Origin: Rutpela maculata
Lineage: Eukaryota > Arthropoda > Insecta > Coleoptera > Cerambycidae
Length of the DNA: 64,000 nucleotides
Assembly: GCA_936432065.2 (NCBI GenBank)
Contig: OW386289.2
Location: 38,953,538 to 39,017,537 of the forward strand
Direction: 5' to 3'
This document shows positions 21,055 through 32,440 of this stretch, in pieces. Every line of letters starts with the position of its first letter. Position 1 is the stretch's first letter. The notes beneath the pieces are model-generated. The model had not been told where the DNA came from, searched no databases, and saw nothing but the letters and a program-made list of their open reading frames with translations. The position numbers and the translations under genes were made by a program.

Positions 21055-21231
21055 CAAATCTTCGAATATTCTCGTAATATGAAGTCTGTGAAAAAAAATT
21101 GTTCTTAATTTAAAAAAATATCCTGACGTGATAGGTCAAAATAAGTTTCAGATTCGGTTACAGCGACCCATAAAAGAAATGCTACACTGGGTCTGGTCCG
21201 GCGACCTCGCAAAATATTTTGTGGTCCTTGT
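21055..21231. repeat. Foldback arm related to 12157-12325
   Basis: Inverted copy of the left arm at 12157-12325 (CGAATATTCTCGTAAT..., CCTGACGTGATAGG, CACTGGGTCTGGTCCGGCG, CCTCGCAAAATATTTTGTGG). It ends just before the non-LTR element. Confidence 0.7.
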
Positions 21232-21357
21232 TATCAAAATATTGACAAAGCAATATTTCAAGTAGCAAGTAATAATTGTGTACCTAAATCCAATGACTGT
21301 TTGCTTATCTTTCTCTGACAGTGATATTCCGGTTATTACCAAGAGAGCTATGGTTGA

Positions 21358-22200
21358 ATAAATAGACACCAAATTAAGAAGGAGGGAATAAACAATAAAT
21401 TAGAACGCATCGAAAATAGCCTTAATGAGGAAGTGAAAGAAATAAAAAAGAGGACCGAAGTACTTGAAGAAGAAAACATAAAATTAAAATCTCAATTACA
21501 TGCTACACAAAAACAACAAAAAAAATATAATATAATAATCCATGGAATAAATGAGCAAGAATCTAACTTACAAGAAACTGTCCAAAAAATTATTCGTGAA
21601 AAACTGGAAATAAGTTTCGAACTTAATGAGATCCGTGATATCTTTCGTATTGGAAAACAAACCAATAATAAACCAAGACCAGTGCTTATTGACTTAATAT
21701 CTTACCAGAAAAAAATACAAATCTTGAAAAACAGCAACAAATTAAAGGGTACAGGCATTTATGTAAGCTCCGATTTAACTCCTCAAGAACTGGAGGAAAG
21801 GAAAATATTAACAGGTCATTTAAAGCTGGCAAGAGAAAAACAATATTCAGCAAAAATTATAAAAAATAAGCTACTAATAAACGGAGAATTATATGGTGCA
21901 GAAGAGCTAAAACTCAATGCAGTCCAGCCCACATTTGATCCCACACCATCAGAGGATAATCAGAAATTAGAATCAACTTCATTACCACGCGAAACAAAGA
22001 GCAACCCTGCTACACCAACTTCTCTTAAGATACCTGAAAAAACGCTAGAGAAAATATCGAACCAAGCAGACGAAGTGACCCACGTGGAGAAAAAAATTGA
22101 GAAGAAAAGGTCAACATCCGAGCAGCAAAAAGAAGAATTTGCAGAAAACAAATGTGAGGAATCTATCGCTGAACGCATAATAAAAAAGAAGAAGAAATAA
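21358..22200 (+). CDS. ORF1 of the non-LTR element
   Basis: 280 codons open. The N-terminus is a coiled coil (LERIENSLNEEVKEIKKR, VLEEENIKLKSQL), then an RRM-like core beginning NIIIHGINEQ and containing RDIFRIGKQ and ELEERKILTGHLK, then a charged Lys/Glu tail. This architecture is that of L1-type ORF1 RNA-binding chaperones also found in insect CR1/L2 elements. There is no in-frame ATG at the start; the first possible start is GTG at 21433, which suggests 5' truncation. It is intact to a normal stop at 22198-22200. Confidence 0.8.
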   Translation: MNRHQIKKEGINNKLERIENSLNEEVKEIKKRTEVLEEENIKLKSQLHATQKQQKKYNIIIHGINEQESNLQETVQKIIREKLEISFELNEIRDIFRIGKQTNNKPRPVLIDLISYQKKIQILKNSNKLKGTGIYVSSDLTPQELEERKILTGHLKLAREKQYSAKIIKNKLLINGELYGAEELKLNAVQPTFDPTPSEDNQKLESTSLPRETKSNPATPTSLKIPEKTLEKISNQADEVTHVEKKIEKKRSTSEQQKEEFAENKCEESIAERIIKKKKK

Positions 22201-22317
22201 TTGTAATAAATTTAATGTATTTTAATGTATTATGTTTTTTAAATAGTTGCTAAATATTATAGTTAATTATAAATGAACATATTTTTCTGTTTTGTTTTGT
22301 CCACTTTAAAATATTAG

Positions 22318-22779
22318 ATGGCAAATCACATTAAATTAGCTCATATTAATTCTAGATCAGTATTTACAAAATTAGATATTATTAGGAATCATATTTTCAA
22401 CAACGATTATGACTTTTTTGCCATTACAGAAAGCTGGTTATCAGCAGATATTGAGAATGAGGCGATGAGTATTGCAGGTTACAACATAATTAGGCAAGAC
22501 AGAGACGGTAGAGGTGGGGGTGTGTTATTGTACGTTAGAAATAATATTAGATTTAAAAGAATTAAAAAGAGTATAAATATTTTCTTTGAACAACTTTGGA
22601 TAACGTTCACGATTGATAAAATAAAGTTTACTCTTGGAGTTGTCTACCGCCCTCCTGGATTTAATGATGTGTTAGAATTTTATAGCAGTTTTGAGGAGGT
22701 TATATGCAATTTGTTAACTGATTGTGACCATCTTATCTGCACAGGGGACTTTAATATTAATCTTATGAACATTAGATAA
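22318..22779 (+). pseudogene. ORF2 endonuclease, N-terminal part
   Basis: Starts at an ATG. The EEP endonuclease motifs are present in order: LAHINSRSVFTKL, FFAITESWL, GRGGGVLLYVR, GVVYRPPG and ICTGDFNINL (metal-binding Asp/Asn). The frame breaks near 22777 and continues in the next frame from 22799. It would nick target DNA for target-primed reverse transcription. Confidence 0.85.
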
Positions 22780-23464
22780 TACCTATGCTCAACAATTTTT
22801 GTCTCTATTAGAAAGCTATGACTTAATTCAAATTATAAATGAACCTACACACTACTGTCATAGTAGCTCGACTTTGTTAGATTTGATAGTGTGTTCTAAC
22901 ACTGATCTTGTTTTAAATTCAGAGGTTCTTGATAATCTGAACATCTCTGATCACTCTTTAATAAAATGTACTCTGAAATTAAGAACTGCTAAATCGCAGC
23001 CAACATTCTATAAGTATCGAGATTTCAGCAAATTCTCTTATGAAAATTTTTATGCAGATCTACTAAATTTGCCTTTTCAAAATATATTTTATGTGAATAA
23101 TGTAAACAGTAAATTAGATATTTTCAATCAATTAATCATTCATATTTTTGACAAGTATGCACCTATTCGTGTGGTTAGAATTACGAAAAAGAAGGCACCG
23201 TGGTTGACAGATAATTTAAAATTACTTATAAAATTACGTGAGAAGTCCCTGAAAAAATTTAAAAGAACTAAAAATATAAATGATTGGAGTGAATATAAAG
23301 AGCTAAGAAATTTTGTTAATATTTGTGTTAAAAATGAGAAGAAAGCATTCTTAGAATTCACTCTTCACACAAATGATTCAAAAAATAACTGGAATATGTT
23401 AAGAAAATTAGATATTCATTCCAAGCCTCAACCTCAAATACCTGAAGAGTTGTGTGATGTGCGA
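22780..23464 (+). pseudogene. ORF2 endonuclease C-terminus and linker
   Basis: Frame 2 continuation. It contains the closing endonuclease block with NLNISDHSLI (catalytic SDH), then the linker with APWLTDNLKLLIKLREKSLK. The open frame runs to 23524, but the sequence after about 23460 no longer looks like the family, so a second frameshift lies there. Confidence 0.8.
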
Positions 23465-23502
23465 TACAAGATTATTTCTCTAACGTTGTACAATCCTGCG
23501 GC

Positions 23503-24447
23503 GTGCCAAGTGCAGACCTATTAAATCATTACAATTTTAATAAAAAGAAAGATAATATATCAGATTTTGAATGTAAAACCGTCAGTGAGGAGGAAGTATA
23601 CAAATGTCTTTTGTCGATTAAATCTAATGCGACTGGGTCTGATGGTATAAATATTACTATGTTGCTCCATTGCTGTCCATTTATCATTCCATTTTTAACA
23701 CACATCGTAAATTACTGCATAGAAAACCACGTATTTCCTGAAGTTTGGAAAATGGCTCATATTATACCTGTACCTAAAATAAGTGAGGCTACGCATTATA
23801 AGGACTTAAGGCCTATTAGTATACTGCCCACACTGTCTAAAGTGTTAGAAAAAATATTAAATTCGCAAATTAGAGCACACATTGATAAATATCGACTACT
23901 TCCTGATATACAGTCTGGATTTAGACCTAACCATAGTTGTACCACAGCCTTACTAAAAGTTACAGATGACATATTGTCAGCTGTGGATAAAAATGAAATA
24001 ACAGTATTGGTTTTGTTGGATTACTCTAAGGCTTTCGATCGGCTACATCACGACTTATTTCTAGCCATATTAAAATATAATGGATTTAACATAAATTCTA
24101 TAAAACTAATGAAAAACTATCTCACTGGTAGACAACAAATTGTGAAACTTAAAGACGAATTTTCGGAATCAAAAAATATATATTGTGGGGTTCCTCAAGG
24201 ATCAATTCTGGGACCACTATTTTTTACATTATACACAAGTGAATTAATATCATGTGTTAAACACTGTTTATCTCATCTGTATGCTGACGACACGCAAATT
24301 TATTTTTCATTTAAACCAAATGAAGCTAACATAGCCAGTGATAAAATTAATCAGGACCTGGACGCCTTACTGAAAGCGTCAGAGTCTCATTGTTTGACCA
24401 TAAATCCAGACAAGTCCAAAATAATTATCTTTGGTAGGAGCATCTAA
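23503..24447 (+). pseudogene. ORF2 reverse transcriptase domain
   Basis: Frame 1. RT blocks in order: KSNATGSDGINI, AHIIPVPK, LRPISILPTLSKVLEKIL, QSGFRPNHSC, VLLDYSKAFDRL, CGVPQGSILGPLFFTLY and catalytic YADDTQIYFS, then NPDKSKIIIFG. All core RT motifs are intact within this segment; it ends at a stop near a short duplication. Confidence 0.9.
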
Positions 24448-25114
24448 ATTAAAATGTGAACACCTTTTAAATATAAAAATAAACAATATTAAATTAAATA
24501 AACAATATTAAATTAAATGCTGTGAGTTAAAAACCTTGGAATAATTATCGATACGGATTTGCGCTTTACTGAACACGTCAGCTCTTCTATAAAAAAAGCT
24601 TTCCTAAATTTAAAATTATTGTACAGTCATCGATCTATTCTCAGTCCTAAACTTAAACAGCGTCTGTGCGACTCCTTGGTTTTGTCTGACAAAATTTGAC
24701 GCAAATCGAGTGCAATTGATGCAGAATTCATGCATTCGATTTATTTGTGGCATTAGAAGAAAACAATCAGGTATATCTAAAAAAATTCGCGAAATTGGGT
24801 GGCTAAATATGGAAAAACGACGTACCCTGCATTCATTAGTGTTATATAATAATATAATTAAATATAAATAACCGTTTTACCTGTACCAAAAAATTAGCTT
24901 TCGTACAGATGTACATAACATCAACTTAAGATTTAAAAATATGTTAACCACCCCTAAACACTACACTGCAATTTTTCAGAGATCTTTTACATATAATATC
25001 TGCAAACTGTATAATAGGATACCGCCCCATCTCATAGAAGTTTCTCCTTATAAATTCAAAAAAGAATTAAGAAAAATATTATTAGAAGCCACTGGCAATA
25101 ATACTCTTCGGTAA
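24448..25114 (+). pseudogene. ORF2 C-terminal region
   Basis: Continues in pieces: LGIIIDTDLRFTEHVSS (about 24538), SPKLKQRLCDSLVLSD, then after a frame change QNSCIRFICGIRRKQSG, and a terminal PPHLIEVSPYKFKKELR block ending at about 25114. A short direct duplication AAACAATATTAAATTAAAT at about 24480-24518 precedes it. It is typical for the segment after RT in CR1/L2/Jockey ORF2. Confidence 0.75.
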
Positions 25115-25376
25115 CGTGTAAGTCTCATCACTTGTTGTCTTTTTCTTTCTTTTAGCTGCATATTACTTTGCTATAAATTCATGTTGTTTGTAGGGATTTA
25201 TTTTCAAATCTTGTAGTGCATCCATCTACTGTTTATATTTTAAATCTTAAATTAATAGTGGATATGTATATTAGGTTAATTATCTGGTTAAGTGGAAGAG
25301 CAGAAGGTTACTTGTAACTATTTCTGAACTTCGCCATTTGTAAATTTTACAACTTGTATGTTTACAATAAAGACAT

Positions 25377-25403
25377 TTATTATTATTATTATTATTATTA
25401 TTA
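25377..25403 (+). repeat. (TTA)9 3' tail of the non-LTR element
   Basis: Nine TTA units directly after the AATAAAGACA end. A short microsatellite tail replaces poly(A) in many CR1/L2/I-type elements. Confidence 0.85.
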
Positions 25404-25787
25404 AACCACTTATGATTCATGACATTAACATTAAAAGCAAGAAAATTCAGGACATCATAATAATGCGAGAATAGTAAACAGTTTTTTGAAAAATTAAGTT
25501 GGCCTACAGAATTCTTAGAAAATGATGGACTAAAAATTTGTCTTATAAACACTGTTTTAATATTGTAAATAAACTTAAAGTTATAAGTTATGCAGGTGAA
25601 AGAAGTATGTAGCTTACTGGTGACTGCAATGACATTTTACCAAAAAATGAAGACCAAAAACAATTTTGACTCCAAATTGAAAAGGATTATAAATTACGTT
25701 TCCCAAATATTAAAAAAAAAACGTTGCCATAAGCTTTAGAATAGTTTACAAAATAATATTTTTGTTACTGTACTTCTAGATTTATAG
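25404..25787. other. No gene seen
   Basis: AT-rich spacer between the retroelement tail and the next long-TIR element. Confidence 0.5.
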
Positions 25788-26170
25788 TGTGGTGGCTTAG
25801 AACAAATACTAGGCAAAATTGTGACCTGCTGGATTCAAGCGCCAAATTTTGCAGAGTTCCTATATACCCTCAGTACTATCAATTCAAGGGGGAGTGCCCG
25901 ATTTTAGTGTCTGTCATCTTGAAATACGACGCTATCTTTGTTTCCTTTGGACCGTAACTGTAAATTTTCGACTTTTATTTGGTTTTTACTACATATCTCC
26001 CAAATTTCTGGGTTTGTAAGAAAAAGGATATAATTTAAACTAAATTTGCTACAATTTGAGACAAGAGCCGCTTTTGTAACTTTAATATTTTTTTGAGACA
26101 CAAGCTTCCAAAGTTTTGAACTTGTTTCAGGGTATTACGAAAATCGGCTGGGTTTACAGCAACACTATTC
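25788..26170. repeat. Left TIR of the Cys-tailed gene element
   Basis: Inverted copy of 27290-27666. A short patch (CCCGATTTTAGTGTC) has no counterpart in the other arm. Confidence 0.75.
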
Positions 26171-26221
26171 GAATCAATTTTAATATAGACTGAATTTGTT
26201 ACAACTTTAGAATATAGTGAT

Positions 26222-27090
26222 ATGGTCTTCTTACCATGGACCAAGAGACAACTTCAGGATTGCCTAAGAATCCATGTTGTATGGGACATATACAAGCCAG
26301 ACAGTCTGAAGGAAACTACACGTGTGAGGAGAGGAATGGGAGAAAGGAGAAAAGTCACAAGGGAAACCACACTCCCCAAAAACTTTATCACATTCTTGAA
26401 GAATTCAGAGAACAAGACAGAACTGTTTACCCTACTAAGTGATGCAGTCGCAGCTTATGACGTATAAGAAGGTAAAGAAATATACATCACCTATGGTAAA
26501 TCTGTTAGTTCAAAAAATAACAGTATATCGATGTCCGAAACTAACCACGAAGAAGCTGATACCAGAATGTGTCATCATATGTTGGATGCATTACAAAAGG
26601 GTGCAACCAACATCCTCATAAGTACAGTTGACACAGATCTTATTGTGGTACTAGTAGGCATCTTTTTCAAACTACAAACTTACAAACCTAAAAAAAGCAT
26701 TTGAACTCATAGAACGATTTACGTGCATCATGTACGATGGCAGAACAGAACTTGACAGCATCAACAAGCTCAGAGAGGATCTCTTCACACAAAGAAAAAA
26801 AGTAAAGATGATGCAAAGTTTACCGCCCACACAGAATGCCCTCATTCAACACATTAATCGCTGCATCTGACAATCTAGCATCTGGCTAAACAGTTTGAAA
26901 TCACTCCAAAATGCACCTACTCCGACTAACCTTGTAAAGAAAAAAAACGAAGAGACATGGCAACCAATTTGAAGCAAGCAAAAGCTGTAGGAAATTAATC
27001 AAGTGCTCTAAGAATTGCGTTTGTAGCAAGGGTGCACTTGCCTGCACAGCACTTTGTCATTGCAAAGGCCATTGAACAGTAAGCAACAAC
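26222..27090 (+). pseudogene. Cys-tailed (PIN-like) protein family, copy 2
   Basis: Starts mid-protein with RIHVVWDIYKPDSLKE, RRGMGERRKVTR and NKTELFTLLSDA (26260-26450). After frame changes come NHEEADTRM (about 26548), STVDTDLIVVL (about 26622), LPPTQNALIQHINRC (about 26820) and a Cys tail CSKNCVCSKGALACTALC (27005-27070). The EADTRM and DTD motifs are spaced like the paired acidic motifs of FEN1/XPG-type PIN nucleases, hence my inference of a nuclease fold. There are multiple stops and frameshifts. The N-terminal half is missing. Confidence 0.75.
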
Positions 27091-27289
27091 ATTATAAATA
27101 TAATAATAACAACATCATAAATATGATTTTTATGATAATTTTCTTAATAGTTATTCTGTAATTTTCTTTATTGAAACGTTTGTAACATGGTCAAATACAT
27201 TATCTCAGCAAATTGTGATTGTGTCGAGGTCTTTCTTTACTCATATTGTAGCCTATTTATTCATCTTAAACATTAATAAAATAATGTTT

Positions 27290-27666
27290 GCTGTGAAACT
27301 GACTCCATTGGAAATATTTAGCAAAACCAACAAAAATACAGATTTTCGTAATAACCTGGAAAAAGTTAAAAATTTTGAAGCTTGTATCTTGCAAAATATT
27401 AAAGTTACAAAAGCGGCTCTGGTCTCAAATTGTAGCACATTTAGTTAGTAATTAAATCTTGTTTGCTACAAACCCAGAAGTTGGGGAGATATTTAGTAAA
27501 AACCAAATAAAAGTCGAAAATTTACAGGTACAGTCAAAAGAAAACAAAGATGGCGTTGTATCAAGATGGCGGACACTGAATTGATAGTACTGAGGGCATA
27601 TAAGAAGTGTGCAAAATTTGGAGCTTTAACCCAGCAGGTCACGATCTTTTTCCTAAGAAACCACAT
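27290..27666. repeat. Right TIR of the Cys-tailed gene element
   Basis: Inverted copy of 25788-26170, ending CTTTTTCCTAAGAAACCACA. Confidence 0.75.
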
Positions 27667-29033
27667 TATTAAGAGTATTTAGTACTATTTATGATAAAAA
27701 AAATTGTAATTTTATTAATAAAACAAGGAAACGGGAATTTTATTTTACATATATTTTTTCCTACACTACGAATTTATCGTAGTATGAGAAACATTTTATA
27801 TTCGTAACGTAGATAAATATTTTAATATTTATATGGCCTACTTAGACACTAGCAATTTTAGAGATAAATATTGTAAAATACCCAACACACAGTAGGAAGT
27901 CATGCATATGCCATAATGAATTTATTATAGGCAATAAATGTTGCTAGTTATAAAGAATATGAATTAGAAGAACTATGGAAATAATTCCATTTATTTCCAT
28001 TATTGTAAATATGAAGTGCCCTTCCCTATATCTTGCCTCGATAATATTTTACAAGGATTATTTTTTTCATTCCGAATTCGAAAATATAGGCTACCCTAAT
28101 ACACACATATGATACACATGGATGCAAAATATATCATATAGTCCGGGAAACTCTAAGGTGGCGTATGTATGAGTTGGTAACACGACGTACGATTTGATAT
28201 GCGATGCGCATAAAGCTATCGCAGTGACATAGAGATGAACTAGTTGCGTATGTCTTATTCTCTTAGTTTATATGATGAAACGACCTTTGGACGCTCCAGC
28301 TTAGAGTTTACTCGACTATATAACATGTGACAATCACCATGTTTTCACCTCATGACCTTCGGAGCCCCCTGCAGCAAAAACTATGAGTTTTCACGGGTTG
28401 CATCTATTACAACTTTTGATCAACACACTTAAAACTATACATTCCTAAAGTTACAAAAGTTTCAACCAAAAGTTAAATTTTATAAATTTCGTGCGGGGTC
28501 CTTTGACCTTTCGGACTACGCTTCCTGACGTCACGTGCGTTCAAATGATCTTATTTTATTTATTTTAAACATAAAAATTGTATTTACGCGATAAGTGAGT
28601 CTTGTAACGATGACAATTTCTTTGCTTTTTATGTCTTCAACTATGGTCAAATTGACAAGCTACATATGCTAGAAATCTGTGTTGTCATAATTTACTTTCG
28701 ACAGAATTAGTCAACTCATAGAAATACATGATGAATTTTCAAAAAGCCACATAGCTCCCTTACTAGTAATTCCAGCGGTTCTAGAAACTTAAAATTTAGA
28801 ACGCAGGTAGTATTTGGAATGCAACTGCAGGGAAAAACCCAAAACCGTACCAGTCCTGCCACCGAAATACGGCAAAGAGTGATTTTATAAAGAAATAAAA
28901 TGTAATTCAAGATTTTCTGGAAATCATTTGATTTTCAATTTGTTACACCACTTTTAAAACTTAACATCTGTCGTAATAACCCATTTCAAATTTAAACAAG
29001 CAAAAGTCTCCCTTGGTTCTTCACATTACTTAC
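27667..29033. other. No gene seen
   Basis: AT-rich intronic sequence. About 28440-28510 is a repeat fragment shared, inverted, with 11105-11180. A TGACGTCACGTGCG motif at about 28527 is the only GC-rich word and may be another repeat end. Confidence 0.5.
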
Positions 29034-29090
29034 TTTTTCTGGTAGGATATGGACTCCTCTGGGTTGATCCTGGTAGGCTTTCGGCAAACT
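29034..29090 (-). CDS. Host gene, exon 3 of those visible
   Basis: A 57-nt micro-exon. On the minus strand it has a strong acceptor (CACCTTTTGTTTCAG) and a perfect donor (AAA before GTAAGT). With the single G carried from exon 47580-47736 it reads E, then FAESLPGSTQRSPYPTRK, leaving one base A that joins GG of exon 9320-9506 to give Arg. It is a multiple of three in length, so it could be skipped without a frame change. Ser/Pro-rich, no domain recognised. It is too short for ORF-based finding. Confidence 0.8.
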
Positions 29091-30305
29091 CTGAAACAAA
29101 AGGTGGTAAATGTTTAATTTTCAACTAGTAGAAGTTCACTCAAAATTAACCGTAAACACAGTGAACATTTTCCATATAAAAGTATACATGGAACTTGTTA
29201 CGTAATTTACACAAAAATAACGTTTCTGTACGACAACAATGTTAGCAGAAAAGGTTTGCATTCGCTTTGAGTCAGATTTAGATAAGAAATGTGAGTGGAG
29301 TAATACCACGTACAACATCAAGAAAAACATTCTAATGCAATTTTATTACTGTGTAGTCAGGATTAACTGCGACTCGTAAATTAAGTTTATAGTAAAACTT
29401 TACAATAAATAATATAAACGATGCACTCTTTAAGTTTGGAATAAATAAGGAAATAAGAATGAAGGAAATTTCGAGTTGGTTAGGTAATTTTTAATGATGT
29501 GCCATGAAATATGAGTGTTCCTAGATACTAGCAAAATACCCTGTTCCACTGCTGATTTTTTAGATATTTGCTCTTTTCTAATTTTATCAATGTAATGAAA
29601 TGTAATAAAATGTTTGTAAAACATCCGGAAACATCAATTATACTGTTCAATATGTTGTCCATTAACTTCCAAACATTTTAGAATCCTATGCACTGAATGT
29701 GTAGTAGCACTACGAATTTCATTTGGACCTAAACCTTTAAATCCTCTAATAACTCTATCCAACGTTGCGTTGCTCTCAGTTATTTTCAGAGGTTTCACTC
29801 CTTATGCGACCCTGCTAATAAAATGTTTTAAATATTTTTACAGTTTGAAAAGAGCCAACAAACATAAGAAATATTGATTATGTCTAAACAGTTCTTAAAA
29901 TCCATTCTAATTTTCGTCGTAAATGTGGTAACCCAATTTTTTGTCCGACAAACAAAACGCATTGAGAAAGAATTTATACTGAAAATTCTTCAGTAATATA
30001 ACATGATATTTTGATTACTCCTAAAATGCGAATTTTTGCGATCGAAAATACCTTCCTCTGAAAATTTTGCATCATCACTTTAAACAATGTTTTTTGAAAA
30101 TTAAGAGTCTTCTTCTGTGCGGATTAATATCATTTCGCAAATTTCTAATCTTCGTTGTAGATCCTCAGGATAAAGTTCTTGCACAGTAGTAAACCTAAAA
30201 GCATGAAATTTATGTTTTTCTAAAATCCTTTGAATGGAGCTGTAGAAAGACATTTATTGCATTACCCTCACGTGATATTATATGTCTGGCTATTATTCCA
30301 TCTGC
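29091..30305. other. No gene seen
   Basis: AT-rich intronic sequence without recognisable repeats or ORFs. Confidence 0.5.
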
Positions 30306-30313
30306 GTGTTGGC
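30306..30313. repeat. 8-bp target duplication GTGTTGGC (left)
   Basis: Perfectly repeated at 30944-30951, on the far side of the palindromic element. Confidence 0.9.
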
Positions 30314-30943
30314 CAAGGGCGGATCTAGAAATTTCAATAATTTTTTTCTCGTCTGTGGCGCATGGGACCCATACGAAATATGGGAAATAACATCTAGAGA
30401 AGCACTCCTCTAACGGCCCCTAAAAAGTTTTGAAAAAGCAGTTTGTGAAATTTTTTTTCAAAATTTGAGTGCCCCCCCCCCCCCCCCCCGAACCAAGGGA
30501 CTCTTTAAAATTATTCGTTTTTGTCATATACATTTTACTTTTCAACAAAATTAAACAATAGGTTTTGGAGTTTATGAAAATATTTTCATTATTAACTGAA
30601 ATACAATGAACTGAAATTTTGTAATTTACAATTTAACAAATTACAAAATTTCAATTCGTTGTATCTCAGTTAGTAATAAAAATATTTTCATAAACTCCAA
30701 AACCTATTGTTGGATTTTGATGAAAAGTAAAATGTATATGACAAAAAAGAATAATTTTAAACGGGAGTCCCTTGGCTCGGGGGGGCACTCGAATTTTGAA
30801 AAAAATTTTCGCAGACTGCTTTTTCAAAACTTTTTAGGGGCGGTTAGAGGAGTGCTTCTCTAGATGTTATTTCCCATATTTCGTATGGGTCCCATGCGCC
30901 ACAGACGAGAAAAAAATTATTGAAATTTCTAGATCCGCCCTTG
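30314..30943. mobile_element. hAT-like palindromic MITE, 630 bp
   Basis: The ends CAAGGGCGGATCTAG and CTAGATCCGCCCTTG are perfect inverted repeats, and nearly the whole element folds back around about 30628. An 8-bp duplication flanks it, the size made by hAT transposases. The left arm contains a ~17-bp poly-C run (30473-30489) where the right arm has only seven G. No ORF. Confidence 0.92.
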
Positions 30944-30951
30944 GTGTTGGC

Positions 30952-31419
30952 TACCAATTCTAATAAAATTGCTTTACAGTATTCTAAACTTTTGTAGATT
31001 CATCGGTGGTAATTCAGGATATATTTCATTAAATTTTCTGAATGTTCTGCTAATATTTTGTTGCACAGATTATAAAACAGTTCCAAAATATCCAAGGTGA
31101 GTCATTTTCCGTCAATTTATCCATAGTAAAACACAACACAATATGTACTGAAATTACTGTAACATAAATTACATATGTGCCATATTGGTTGTGATTTGTT
31201 TTGTCAATAGTCAACCTCTACCTACTTTTTACAAGACGGCACTTTTTAATGTTCATCAATAACAGTGAAAACCGCAAATATCTAAAGAGCCATTCGGAAC
31301 ATGATGCACATTTTTTTTTCTTTTATCAAATGGTGTAGGTATTTAGTTTTCACATGATGGATAACTGTAATACCTTGTCTTAACCTTACTAAATCATCGT
31401 GTTATCAATAACAAAAAAA
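30952..31419. other. No gene seen
   Basis: AT-rich sequence, the right flank of the insertion. No feature recognised. Confidence 0.5.
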
Positions 31420-31553
31420 ACGTGGTCTGTGCTGAGGTACTAACCATACCTATCCCTTGTATTTTGAGCCGCTGAACACTAATCTGACCTTAATTTTTCC
31501 GCAGCACGTCAGGTTTTTTTTAACAATAAAAAAATTGGACCGTAATATTGCTT
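31420..31553. repeat. Inverted repeat arm paired with 35595-35715
   Basis: ACCATACCTATCCCTTGTAT, CAGCACGTCAGGTTTT and GGACCGTAATATTGC recur inverted at 35595-35715. The arms enclose about 4 kb including the minus-strand non-LTR remnant. The motif CCTGACGTG.TGGGGAAAA is also shared with the 12600 and 21120 arms, so the families may be related. Confidence 0.65.
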
Positions 31554-32440
31554 ACCCAGCTTAGTTTAGTTTAGTTTATTTTATTTCCCGAAATATACAT
31601 GATTATATAATAAAGTAATAGTAAATAATTGCATATAACATATGCATACATTATGTATGTATGTATATCTTTAGCCATGAACATTGGGAAAGATAATAGC
31701 TTTATTTCCCCGGGCATCCCCGGAGCATCGGAACTGAAATTGTACCATTGAGACTTATGCACACACACACACACACATAGTAGCTAGGTGCGTAATTTAT
31801 GTGGTAATAATAATAATAGACAAATAGATAAAAACAATAATAAGAGTGTATATAATTCAGAAGGCGGTTTGAAAATATTCGTTGAGGTTATAAAATACAT
31901 GTTGGTGAAGTAGTCTTTTTAATTCTATTTCAAATTTTCTACTGGAAAGTAATTTGAGGTTCTTTGGTAAATGATTATATATTCTTATACTGTATACAGA
32001 GGCCCATTTCGAGTTCTATTGTAATGGGCTCATTCAATGAATTTTATTTAGTAGTTGTTACTTCTTGTGGATAAAGTATTATTTAAAATTAGGCAATGTT
32101 GAAAATTTCAGATGAATCCGACATGTGGTTCTCGAAATATATGACTTCTAAAGAGGGAATTGGAAGCGCGGTGCGACCAACATCGTGACGTCAGAGGATA
32201 GCAAACGAAACGATCGCGCAACATATCAAATCTCGTGCATTCCGCGTGAGATCGTTGAGTCTTTCTCTGTGCGACTAGCTTGTTCGTATCACGTGACGTC
32301 ACGGTCGAGATTCGACAAGGCGGGTGCGGTCCATGTTTATGATTTTTTTTAGACGATTTACAGGTCTCACAAAATTCTAGTTTTTTGCACAGGTTGGGTA
32401 CTTGTGCACATCAGATGGTCGCAACAATAGATTATGGTTT

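Larger units (their letters stand above)
21358..25403 (+). mobile_element. CR1/L2-like non-LTR retrotransposon, 5'-truncated
   Basis: ORF1 with coiled coil, ORF2 with apurinic-type endonuclease and RT, a 3' UTR with AATAAA (25366-25371) and a (TTA)9 tail (25377-25403). ORF1 is open from the first codon after a stop at 21355 but has no ATG, so the 5' end is probably truncated. ORF2 has two frameshifts and later stops. The assignment to the CR1/L2 side of the Jockey superfamily rests on the ORF1 type and the YADDTQIYFS active-site block. Confidence 0.85.
25788..27666 (+). mobile_element. Long-TIR element carrying a Cys-tailed gene
   Basis: Inverted arms of roughly 380 bp at 25788-26170 and 27290-27666. 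Matching blocks include CAGGTCACAATTTTGCC/GTGACCTGCTGG at the outer side, CTGAGGG(C/T)ATATA, ACCAAATAAAAGTCGAAAAT and AAAGTTACAAAAGCGGCTCT. Ends are near TGTGGT...ACCACA. Between the arms lies one decayed ORF region (26222-27090) of the Cys-tailed family and nothing else. No clear target duplication could be fixed. Confidence 0.75.

Noticed and set aside
31740..31780. CRISPR-like or regulatory repeat (CA run and ATGT runs)
   Set aside because: Short dinucleotide/tetranucleotide microsatellites only.
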